From Salvator merianae (taxonomy: Eukaryota; Chordata; Lepidosauria; Squamata; Teiidae): a DNA stretch of 64,000 bases. The notes below the pieces were generated by a model. It saw only the letters and a list, made by a program, of their open reading frames with translations. It ran no database searches and was not told where the DNA came from. The translations under genes were made by a program, and so were the position numbers. Shown in pieces: positions 62,701 to 64,000 of this stretch. Position 1 is the stretch's first letter; every line of letters starts with the position of its first letter. The DNA lies in NCBI GenBank assembly GCA_003586115.2, contig QVOM02000034.1, positions 127,879,936-127,943,935 of the forward strand, given 5' to 3'.

Positions 62701-63289
62701 TTGTTATTCCTAAACTCTTTTTCAAGAAAGGAGAGTATTATATCTCGAAGGCATCCGAAGTTTTTTTGTTTTTAAAAAAGTTATGCATGGCAGAAAGCTG
62801 AGAGGGGGGCAAGCTATCATAACATCCCTTATGCAATAGGATTTGAAATTTGTTCTACAACAAACCCCTGGGTGGCATTTCCCAAAGTAAATTAATATAG
62901 GCATTAAAATCTCCTCTTCCAAGAGATTAAAGAAGAATGCACCCGCGCAGCTTATCTAAAAGTTTATCCAGCTAGTTTCCTTTTCTTAACTGTTTCACCC
63001 CTCCTCTCTTCTTTCCCACACCAAGCCAAACCAGCCAGCCAACCTAGCCCGCCGTCCAACTGAGCGCTTTTAAATACAGGCATTTAAACAAGCTAGCAAT
63101 AGCTGTTTGGAAAAGGAGTTGAAAACACTCCTTAGTGAACGAGCAAGAGGCAGAGGGAAAGTGTACACTCATCAGCTTTTCCCTTCAAAAAAATCCAGTC
63201 CTGAAAAGGGATTCTCCACCCTCCGGGAGCTTTCATTTAAAAAGTCGAAAAGCATTTATTACCATTTTAGCTCTCCAAAGCAATTTCAT
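5147..63289 (-). CDS. RGL1: RGL1, N-terminal part of the coding sequence (four exons joined, partial gene)
   Basis: The coding sequence is the join of 63289-63263, 62205-62095, 23863-23655 and 5224-5147 on the minus strand: 425 nt, 141 codons plus two bases, with no stop. RGL1 is a cytosolic guanine nucleotide exchange factor that binds GTP-bound Ras and activates RalA/RalB. The family layout is REM (RasGEF_N), CDC25-type RasGEF, then a C-terminal Ras-association domain. Seen here: the short start MKLLWRAKM, a conserved segment beginning SSIQDWGEEVEEGAVYH, then a REM segment containing KAGTLEKLVENLLTAF and TYISIFLSTYRGF. The MKLLW start and the SSIQDW segment fit RGL1 as I remember it and separate it from RALGDS and RGL2. 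All borders are GT-AG and all phases agree. The catalytic and Ras-binding exons are not in the window. The start was chosen because exon 2 has no ATG and the nine-codon exon reproduces the known RGL1 start. The frame is intact, so this looks like a functional gene rather than a pseudogene. Confidence 0.95.
5518..5532. repeat. Homopolymer T15
   Basis: An uninterrupted run of 15 T just precedes the CR1-like LINE fragment. Confidence 0.95.
5560..6665 (+). mobile_element. CR1-group LINE, 3' part of the reverse-transcriptase ORF and 3' UTR, decayed
   Basis: With one frame shift the plus strand reads ALKEAVVCCSLKKNPP and then VANTSFWDKVLERVVVVQLQ, the N-terminal RT block of CR1/L2-type elements. 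Next comes NSDKMETSWIGSS, the NxDKTE-WxGS block, and later peptides resembling the family's conserved C-terminus. Stops and shifts rule out activity. It ends in T-rich sequence near 6665. The element is 5'-truncated, as usual for LINEs. Confidence 0.8.
8476..8489. repeat. Homopolymer T14
   Basis: This is an uninterrupted run of 14 T. Confidence 0.9.
8585..8772 (+). mobile_element. Decayed SINE, same family as 3057-3250
   Basis: The words gattgcagctcagtacc, aactgcctgg, gcaaactgctccagtaac, aaaactgcatggaagtg and caacttggtggtacctaac appear in the family order. The A- and B-box regions are badly eroded. Confidence 0.65.
9162..9311. mobile_element. Short MITE with agagatgtg terminal inverted repeats
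   Basis: The 150-bp block begins agagatgtgcac and ends aacacatctct. The nine terminal bases are perfectly inverted, and the interior is rich in gttcaaa-type words. The ends resemble hAT-like non-autonomous elements of reptiles. No clean target duplication is seen. Confidence 0.6.
11640..11880. repeat. Dispersed repeat, related to 22755-23060
   Basis: It shares an ordered set of words with 22755-23060: gaggggagaatgtgggatt, ccttcctgtgc, gctggcacagcaa, tttgcagccac and cgccaccattttca. This is an old interspersed repeat of unknown class. A weaker relation to 1000-1100 is possible. Confidence 0.45.
12862..13011. repeat. Direct repeat, left copy (150 bp)
   Basis: This is about 85-90% identical by eye to 14556-14712, including gatgatattcttgagctaaa and gagaacacatcagcacagtg. 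The similarity stops abruptly at both ends. Confidence 0.9.
13480..14340 (+). mobile_element. LINE fragment, C-terminal part with Cys/His motif and 3' tail
   Basis: The plus strand reads RAEPGVPAIQCFINIRTFNYW near 13520. After frame breaks it reads KERLCVCGMPAVEDLSH and then ILFVC near 13950-14030, a CxC-x9-H-x4-C motif found at the C-terminus of several LINE ORF2 proteins. The fragment ends with three actgaa units (14315-14337), a typical LINE 3' microsatellite tail. The clade is not assigned. It is inactive because of stops. Confidence 0.65.
14556..14712. repeat. Direct repeat, right copy (157 bp)
   Basis: This is the partner of 12862-13011, same orientation, 1.69 kb away. A LINE fragment lies between the two. 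Confidence 0.9.
15380..15480 (+). mobile_element. LINE 3' end with aataaataaa tail
   Basis: The string gtgggatagaaatgcaaata followed by aataaatg is the 3' end of a CR1/L2-type element. The same string recurs at 32060-32095. Confidence 0.6.
15590..15830 (+). mobile_element. LINE 3' end with (AATGA)n-like tail
   Basis: The AT-rich 3' UTR ends tggaaagggattataaatga followed by atgaattaatgag. This resembles L2-type (TGAA)n tails. The coding part is not recognisable. Confidence 0.45.
16727..16739. repeat. Homopolymer G13
   Basis: This is an uninterrupted run of 13 G. A shorter run of 8 G lies at 16359-16366. Confidence 0.9.
16769..16859. repeat. Two perfect palindromes in 90 bp
   Basis: The sequence attatcatgataat (16769-16782) is a 14-bp palindrome and ttgcacaattgtgcaa (16844-16859) a 16-bp palindrome. 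They may mark the interior of a decayed DNA transposon between about 16140 and 17300, where gtgagaacg/gtgggaacg words recur. Confidence 0.6.
18090..18149. repeat. (TCCC)n(TC)n compound microsatellite
   Basis: A run of tccc units passes into a TC run, all polypyrimidine on the plus strand. The overlapping frames on the minus strand are RE/RG-repeat artefacts. Confidence 0.97.
21640..21661. repeat. Short hairpin, 9-bp arms
   Basis: The arms tagacctca and tgaggtcta flank gtgt. The arms are perfectly complementary. Confidence 0.8.
22311..22380 (+). repeat. Dispersed repeat (ccatgctggctgg...tgggaatt type)
   Basis: The sequence ggccatgctagatggggttg then gtgggaattttagctca matches a short repeat family frequent in reptile genomes (consensus near ccatgctggctggg, then atgatgggaattgtagtc). 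Copies also occur at 24590-24650 and 59781-59845. Confidence 0.55.
22755..23060. repeat. Dispersed repeat, related to 11640-11880
   Basis: This is the second copy of the family described at 11640-11880, in the same orientation. It has additional CpG-containing sequence towards 23040. Confidence 0.45.
23655..23863 (-). CDS. RGL1: RGL1 coding exon 3 (start of RasGEF N-terminal/REM domain)
   Basis: This exon has 209 nt and runs from phase 0 to phase 2. It encodes residues 47-115 plus two bases of codon 116. The acceptor is a T-rich tract ending gttgcatag; the donor is gtaagattc. The peptide begins VEGDQLPPGHTVSQYETC, continues KIRTIKAGTLEKLVENLL and TAFGDNDFTYISIFLSTY, and ends RGFASTKEVLELLLDR with the last Arg codon split. 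KAGTLEKLVE and the F(L)STYR motif are hallmarks of the RasGEF_N (REM) domain, which packs against and stabilises the catalytic CDC25 domain. The frame is uninterrupted and appears nearly identical to mammalian RGL1. Confidence 0.97.
24590..24650 (+). repeat. Dispersed repeat (ccatgctggctgg...tgggaatt type)
   Basis: The sequence gccatgctggctaggattga then tgggaattagaattcaacc is the best-preserved of the three copies. Confidence 0.6.
24775..24812. repeat. Hairpin, 11-bp perfect arms
   Basis: The arms ctctaatgcac and gtgcattagag flank 16 bases. Less perfect complementarity extends outward on both sides (ctcatc / gatgag), suggesting the centre of a small foldback element. Confidence 0.7.
25741..25783. 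repeat. (AAAAG)n purine tract
   Basis: This is a purine-only run with repeated aaaag units. Confidence 0.9.
25935..25961. repeat. (GGA)n microsatellite
   Basis: About eight to nine GGA units lie in a longer purine stretch. Confidence 0.93.
26860..26870. repeat. Homopolymer C11
   Basis: This is an uninterrupted run of 11 C. Confidence 0.93.
27631..27758. mobile_element. Palindromic MITE (agcaaggggtctag ends)
   Basis: The left end agcaaggggtctagcagcac followed by cttag and the reverse complement of the right end agcaaggggtctagtaacac followed by cttag match over about 25 bp with two mismatches. The interior carries gcttttgtagactaagccta and cttcatcagatgcaagg, words I associate with a repeat widespread in turtles and other reptiles. 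The copy is 128 bp and non-coding. Confidence 0.85.
28690..29065. mobile_element. Non-autonomous DNA-transposon-like repeat, uninterrupted copy
   Basis: It shares with 60640-61345 an ordered series of words: aggaagcatctggct, gaccagcag, cgcagcatgcaggc, agtgctccacaac, ctgtagcctgctccc and aaatgcaaacaggcc. At the position where the other copy carries a 175-bp insertion this copy is continuous (near 28918-28928). Confidence 0.7.
30440..30812. mobile_element. Imperfect foldback element about 370 bp long
   Basis: The left-arm words ttggtcatc, ttccccagtcact and ccctccctcacc are answered in reverse complement on the right by ggttgaggga, agtgactgggga and gatgaccaa. An inner pair gccaaggaaagga and tcctttccttggc is perfectly inverted. 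A 168-codon open frame starting at 30156 crosses the left arm but resembles no protein I know. Confidence 0.7.
30719..30756. repeat. (ATAGAC/TAGATA)n simple repeat
   Basis: The hexamer-like tract is atatagacatagatatagac, continued by atagatagatata. It lies inside the foldback element at 30440-30812. Confidence 0.85.
30990..31013. repeat. (TTTG)n microsatellite
   Basis: There are about four to five TTTG units in a T-rich run. Confidence 0.85.
32040..32095 (+). mobile_element. LINE 3' end fragment
   Basis: The string aggatagaaatgcaaataaa followed by taat repeats the LINE tail at 15440-15475. Confidence 0.5.
33270..33350 (-). mobile_element. Possible SINE head fragment
   Basis: The string ttgctctgtcactaatctac resembles a reverse-complemented A-box region of the tRNA-derived SINEs. 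It is strongly decayed. Confidence 0.3.
34930..35105 (-). mobile_element. SINE fragment, tRNA-like head in reverse
   Basis: The string caggcagttgctctaccact followed by gagttatggcc is the reverse complement of a pol III A-box region. A gggatcaaac B-box-like word near 34938 is displaced by a T/A-rich insertion, so the copy is disrupted. Confidence 0.5.
36180..36493 (+). mobile_element. CR1-group LINE 3' end with (AAAC)n tail
   Basis: Reading plus-strand frames gives YKVLNGLILNIELP and later FIVFGCLIKTHLFAL, matching the conserved C-terminal KVLxGLAP and FKxxLKTxLF pattern of CR1-type ORF2. The fragment ends in four aaac units (36477-36493). Confidence 0.75.
36880..37020 (-). mobile_element. 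SINE, tRNA head at the right end
   Basis: The sequence catccccgtgaggcggatta, then tgaatcctggcctctcatat and gtccaacactcttggctctc is the reverse of the tRNA-headed family with a MIR-like core. The right end corresponds to the agagccaagagtgttggac head. Confidence 0.7.
37350..37398 (-). mobile_element. CR1 LINE 3'-terminal fragment
   Basis: The sequence tagaattatagagttggaag followed by gaacc and atcatttggtcc is the reverse complement of the CR1 3' end, whose hallmark is the (ATTCTATG)n tail known from birds and reptiles. A TG microsatellite follows almost directly. Confidence 0.7.
37407..37454. repeat. (TG)n microsatellite, interrupted
   Basis: About 14 TG units, then aatgtgaa, then about six more units. 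Confidence 0.96.
40250..40600 (-). repeat. Dispersed repeat, inverted copy of the family at 60195-60445
   Basis: The reverse complement contains accaggaacaaaagttcct, ggatcatgctctatct and cagatggagtgaacc in the order seen at 60205-60435 (ccaggaacttaagttcct, ggatcatgctccatct, cagatgaacc). This is a GC-richer, non-coding repeat of unknown class. Similar GC-rich sequence continues to about 40980. Confidence 0.6.
41726..41760. repeat. (AT)n microsatellite
   Basis: There are about 17.5 perfect AT units. Confidence 0.97.
42612..42872 (-). mobile_element. tRNA-derived SINE, near complete, with (CTC/CTT)n 3' tail
   Basis: In reverse complement the head is agccagtttgggcttgtggt followed by tagcctgtcagactc, with a B-box-like cgtttgaatctgcac. 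The body has ccagctgggtgaccttgggc and agccccgcctaccttgcaag. The element ends with a CTC/CTT run seen at 42617-42650 as gga/gaa. This is a common lizard SINE layout. Confidence 0.8.
42873..42960 (+). mobile_element. LINE 3' end fragment
   Basis: The sequence tgttatattgtacactgttt then tgagattctgaaatgg, tttaaaataaataataac is a CR1-type 3' UTR end. It abuts the SINE at 42612-42872. Confidence 0.5.
43328..43463. mobile_element. Loopless palindromic MITE
   Basis: The whole 136-bp block folds on itself around the dyad ttcc|ggaa at 43394/43395. The left arm reads catccagatgatgcttactt, then attctgctatatttggatat. The right arm is its reverse complement with about ten mismatches (atatccaaatacagtggaat, then aagtaagtgatgtctggatg). 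Confidence 0.9.
44138..44166. repeat. (AATTTT)n simple repeat
   Basis: Three to four aatttt units lie in a T-rich run. Confidence 0.85.
44493..44655. mobile_element. Palindromic MITE (ttagggtgattccgcat ends)
   Basis: The left half has gattccgcatgggccagtat, then actgggccagcaagcata. The right half read in reverse complement gives caattctgcactgaccagta, then tactggaccagcaagcgta. The 163-bp copy is almost wholly self-complementary. The middle has gtgtggaagggaggc-type pairs. Confidence 0.9.
46790..46902 (-). mobile_element. SINE fragment, tRNA-like head in reverse
   Basis: The sequence agggatcagacctctgacac, then tctgctttctgggtgactga and tctatggccac is a reverse-complemented B-box to A-box region, eroded. 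Confidence 0.5.
49646..49832 (+). mobile_element. SINE, tRNA-derived
   Basis: The sequence gtgcctgtagctgagtggtg is an A-box region, gcaagtgtgatccccagca a B-box region. The tail ccatggtacctagcaacaaa matches the family's 3' end. The middle has diverged. Confidence 0.7.
50809..51233 (+). other. Unidentified stretch with two in-frame open segments
   Basis: From 50809 an open frame of 71 codons runs to a TGA. The same frame then stays open for about 68 further codons to a TAA at about 51230. The composition is protein-like, with phrases such as SVTGFITYEVEHPVCEG. I recognise no family. It may be chance, a decayed ORF of a transposable element or a processed pseudogene. There are no splice sites I would trust. 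Confidence 0.25.
52728..52761. repeat. Tandem duplication of a 17-bp unit
   Basis: The units aatgattcggtcctagg and aatgattcagtcctagg are adjacent and differ by one base. Confidence 0.95.
54812..54878 (-). mobile_element. SINE tRNA-like head in reverse
   Basis: The sequence ggggactgaacctggaacct, then tctgcatacaaagaagttac and tctatgaccgagttatggc is the reverse of a pol III A-box/B-box head common in lizard SINEs. The body is missing. Confidence 0.7.
55992..56135 (+). mobile_element. SINE, tRNA-derived, decayed
   Basis: The words ggagtagccatggcttagag, aattgtctggaaagcagatg, gccggttcaacccc and ggtgatggcaaagca follow the family order. The 3' end is diverged. Confidence 0.7.
56270..56520 (+). mobile_element. 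LINE 3' end fragment
   Basis: This is T-rich sequence followed by ctgccctgggatctcaaagt and gtggcctgaaaatggaaatg, ending aataaacat. It resembles the 3' UTR of the CR1-type copy at 36400-36490. Confidence 0.55.
56637..56812 (+). mobile_element. tRNA-derived SINE, near full length
   Basis: The A-box region is gtggcagtagttcagtggta and the B-box region gggtcaccagtttgatcccc. The body is gtggcaaaccacttctgtat, then ctctgccaagaaaactgcat. The tail agtcagccacaacttagtgg passes into a caacaacaacaa run. It pairs in opposite orientation with 58476-58665. Confidence 0.9.
57512..57559. repeat. (GGAA)n microsatellite
   Basis: There are twelve perfect GGAA/GAAG units; the overlapping KEGR-repeat frame is an artefact. 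Confidence 0.97.
58476..58665 (-). mobile_element. tRNA-derived SINE, near full length
   Basis: In reverse complement: gtggcttagctcagtggtag (A-box region), gggttgccagttcaatccct (B-box region), gcaatggcaaaccacttctg, ctgccaagaaaactgcatag and tail gttggcgacgactcaatggt. This is the best-preserved copy in the window. Confidence 0.92.
59510..59730 (-). mobile_element. SINE with MIR-like core, decayed
   Basis: The words tttgtatcccacctttttac, cctcatgagggtaaac, taactggcttagggtacc, acctgggctcttaggtcc and ttagtccgatatcttt follow the order of the tRNA-headed family in reverse. Confidence 0.6.
59781..59845 (+). repeat. Dispersed repeat (ccatgctggctgg...tgggaatt type), third copy
   Basis: The sequence ctcatgctggcattgactaa then tgagagctgtactcagcagc is the most diverged of the three copies. 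Confidence 0.4.
60195..60445 (+). repeat. Dispersed repeat with strong internal palindromes
   Basis: A 22-bp perfect palindrome lies at 60206-60227. A 12-bp stem pairs 60242-60253 with 60278-60289. A 7-bp stem pairs 60310-60316 with 60322-60328. An inverted copy of the family lies at 40250-40600. Confidence 0.65.
60769..60811. repeat. Perfect hairpin, 20-bp arms, 3-nt loop
   Basis: The arms at 60769-60788 and 60792-60811 are exact reverse complements around gct. It lies inside the older repeat at 60640-61345. Confidence 0.95.
61017..61193 (+). mobile_element. Palindromic MITE, copy 1
   Basis: The ends ccctttctgcacttgg and ccaagtgcagaaagg are inverted. The inner arms continue with gattatatctcagaatag, then ggacctgccat and atgctagtgca. 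The short flanking words tcagtg (left) and ccagtg (right) may be a target duplication. Confidence 0.92.
61345..61520 (-). mobile_element. Palindromic MITE, copy 2 (inverted relative to copy 1)
   Basis: The reverse complement of this 176-bp block aligns with 61017-61193 at roughly 90% identity by eye, including the asymmetric centre ctatggtagaccctgggcaa. The two copies are about 150 bp apart. Confidence 0.92.
61738..61835 (-). mobile_element. SINE tRNA-like head in reverse, decayed
   Basis: The sequence cagtttgaacccggagttcc, then tgtacttagttactgagcta is a reverse-complemented B-box to A-box region. Confidence 0.55.
62095..62205 (-). CDS. RGL1: RGL1 coding exon 2
   Basis: This exon has 111 nt, 37 codons, phase 0 at both ends, and encodes residues 10-46. 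The acceptor is a pyrimidine-rich stretch ending ctctggcag (AG at 62207-62206). The donor is gtgagt at 62094-62089. The translation starts SSIQDWGEEVEEGAVYH, continues VTLKRVQIQQAANKG and ends ARWLG. This segment precedes the REM domain and is highly conserved in RGL1; RALGDS has a recognisably related but different sequence here. There is no stop or frameshift. It is separated from exon 1 by 1,057 bp and from exon 3 by 38,231 bp. Confidence 0.96.
62206..63262 (-). other. RGL1: RGL1 intron 1
   Basis: This intron of 1,057 bp in phase 0 runs from donor gtaata to acceptor ctctggcag. It contains an A-rich run near 62244-62255, a C-run near 62538 and a CpG-containing right end. I see no SINE, LINE or RNA gene in it. 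Confidence 0.85.
63263..63289 (-). CDS. RGL1: RGL1 coding exon 1 (initiator exon, nine codons; exon continues upstream as 5' UTR)
   Basis: Read on the minus strand the exon encodes MKLLWRAKM and ends in phase 0 at a GT donor (gtaata, 63262-63257), which is weaker than the usual gtaagt. From memory the mammalian protein begins MKLLWQAKM, so position 6 is Arg here instead of Gln. The initiator context has A at -3 and A at +4. The final ATG of the exon directly precedes the intron, and exon 2 supplies no alternative start. The exon is far too short for ORF-based detection; it was found by looking for an ATG-bearing exon upstream of exon 2. The upstream limit depends on the transcription start, which cannot be read from the sequence. 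Confidence 0.88.
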
Positions 63290-63323
63290 CCTTAGATCTC
63301 TCTTCCGTACATCGAAGGGGCAT
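63267..63323 (-). other. Upstream open reading frame overlapping the RGL1 start codon
   Basis: An ATG at 63323-63321 opens an 18-codon frame (MPLRCTEERSKDEIALES) that ends at a TAA at 63269-63267. It is out of frame with RGL1 and overlaps the RGL1 ATG (63289-63287) by 23 nt. A second ATG at 63312-63310 opens a six-codon frame, MYGREI, that stops at 63292. If transcription starts upstream of 63323, both would precede the main start and could reduce its translation. Presence in the mRNA is not shown by the sequence. Confidence 0.55.
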
Positions 63324-63503
63324 GATGGGTCCTGCAAAAGGCTTTAGCAATCTTCTCCCTCACGCGCACCTCTTTTAACTCCCAGTAAGAAACGCCTCTG
63401 CGTTGCGCCGCTTGCACTCGGCAGTCAATTCAGGATCACAAAGAGCTGAGAGCGGTGTGGAGACAGAAAGGGAGACAGGCAGACTCCTCCCCTACACATA
63501 CAT

Positions 63504-63516
63504 AGAGAGAGAGAGA
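63504..63516. repeat. (AG)n short tract upstream of RGL1
   Basis: About six AG units lie in the inferred promoter, in a purine-rich setting. Confidence 0.85.
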
Positions 63517-63672
63517 AGCCCAGAGTGATGTAAGGCTTTCCTGTTTATGCTTACGAACTTAAACGCTTTCTAGGCTTCTGATAAAGAAAGAGTTCCTATC
63601 AAGCAATCTGTTGGCGCTCTCTCTAAGTCTGCTGTAAGCCTCCGAAGTTTATTATCTTATGCTTCCCTGATA

Positions 63673-63685
63673 GGCACCAGGTGCC
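63673..63685. promoter_or_regulatory. 13-bp palindrome with an E-box core upstream of RGL1
   Basis: The sequence ggcaccaggtgcc is a perfect palindrome around a central A. It contains CAGGTG/CACCTG, the E-box variant bound by ZEB, Snail and E-protein families. It lies about 0.4 kb upstream of the RGL1 start codon. The palindrome is seen; a regulatory role is inferred. Confidence 0.35.
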
Positions 63686-64000
63686 AAAACAGAAATAACT
63701 CCCCCCCCTCCATTCCTTTACCAAAAGAGACAAAGAGAGCCGAGTGGGAAAGGGAGAGGGTTAGCTAAACTTCTATTATCTGTCCGTGTAGACTTTTCTG
63801 AATAATTACATCTGAATGATGCCAGAGGAGTAAACACAATGGAACATGCTGCGACTACTTGGAATACACTTGTCTTCTAAGAAAAATGGTGCTTCAAACC
63901 CCTGCAAAATCAGTACAGCTTAAATTCTGGCTATCAAAGCTGGCTTTGGACAACAACAAATCACATCACATGCAATCGCATGCTTAAGCATTGTGAAGGG

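Larger units (their letters stand above)
63290..63720 (-). promoter_or_regulatory. RGL1: Inferred RGL1 5' UTR and promoter region for the MKLLW start
   Basis: This stretch lies directly upstream of the RGL1 initiator exon. From about 63040 to 63460 I counted about sixteen CpG dinucleotides, a sharp contrast with the CpG-depleted introns. The richest patch is near 63395-63425. An (AG)n run lies at 63504-63516 and C-runs occur near 63700. I saw no clear TATA box. The exact transcription start and the limits of the 5' UTR cannot be set from sequence alone. The assignment is an inference from position and base composition. Confidence 0.5.

Noticed and set aside
1..64000. CRISPR arrays, prokaryotic operons or phage-like modules
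   Set aside because: There are no regularly spaced repeats, no dense coding and no ribosome-binding sites; all signals are those of a vertebrate nuclear genome.

Overview
The window is nuclear vertebrate DNA, most likely from a squamate reptile (lizard or snake). It is AT-rich and poor in CpG. It carries spliced exons with canonical GT-AG borders, degraded CR1-group LINE ends, tRNA-derived SINEs of the kind common in lizards, palindromic DNA-transposon derivatives (MITEs) and many microsatellites. The squamate assignment is an inference from the repeat types; the vertebrate assignment rests on the gene. There is no bacterial, phage, plasmid or CRISPR content.

The only protein-coding gene I can support is the 5' part of RGL1 (Ral guanine nucleotide dissociation stimulator-like 1) on the minus strand. 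Four coding exons were assembled by eye: exon 1 at 63263-63289 (nine codons), exon 2 at 62095-62205, exon 3 at 23655-23863 and exon 4 at 5147-5224. Splice phases match throughout (0, 0, 2, 2). The joined frame is open for 141 codons plus two bases and agrees with the RGL1 N-terminus and the first part of the RasGEF N-terminal (REM) domain. The remaining exons (rest of REM, CDC25-type RasGEF, Ras-association domain) lie beyond position 1. The inferred 5' UTR and promoter occupy about 63290-63720, the most CpG-rich stretch of the window, and contain two upstream ATGs. One of these opens a short frame that overlaps the RGL1 start.

Layout from right to left, in the direction of transcription: promoter and exon 1 (63.3-63.7 kb); a 1.06-kb intron; exon 2; a 38.2-kb intron; exon 3; an 18.4-kb intron; exon 4; then the start of a further intron of at least 5.1 kb. 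More than 99% of the window is intron or promoter. The introns hold a CR1-like LINE with a recognisable reverse-transcriptase stretch (5.56-6.67 kb), a second LINE with a C-terminal Cys/His motif (13.48-14.34 kb), several LINE 3' tails, about fifteen SINE copies in both orientations, and at least six foldback elements (27.6, 30.4-30.8, 43.3, 44.5, 61.0 and 61.3 kb).

The most unusual part is a palindrome-dense island at 60.2-61.5 kb, just upstream of exon 2 in map position (inside intron 2). A 22-bp perfect palindrome, a 20-bp-arm hairpin and two MITE copies in opposite orientation sit within 1.3 kb. One MITE interrupts an older repeat whose uninterrupted relative lies at 28.7-29.06 kb. I found no convincing unknown multi-gene system; the novelty here lies in repeat architecture and in the leader of RGL1.
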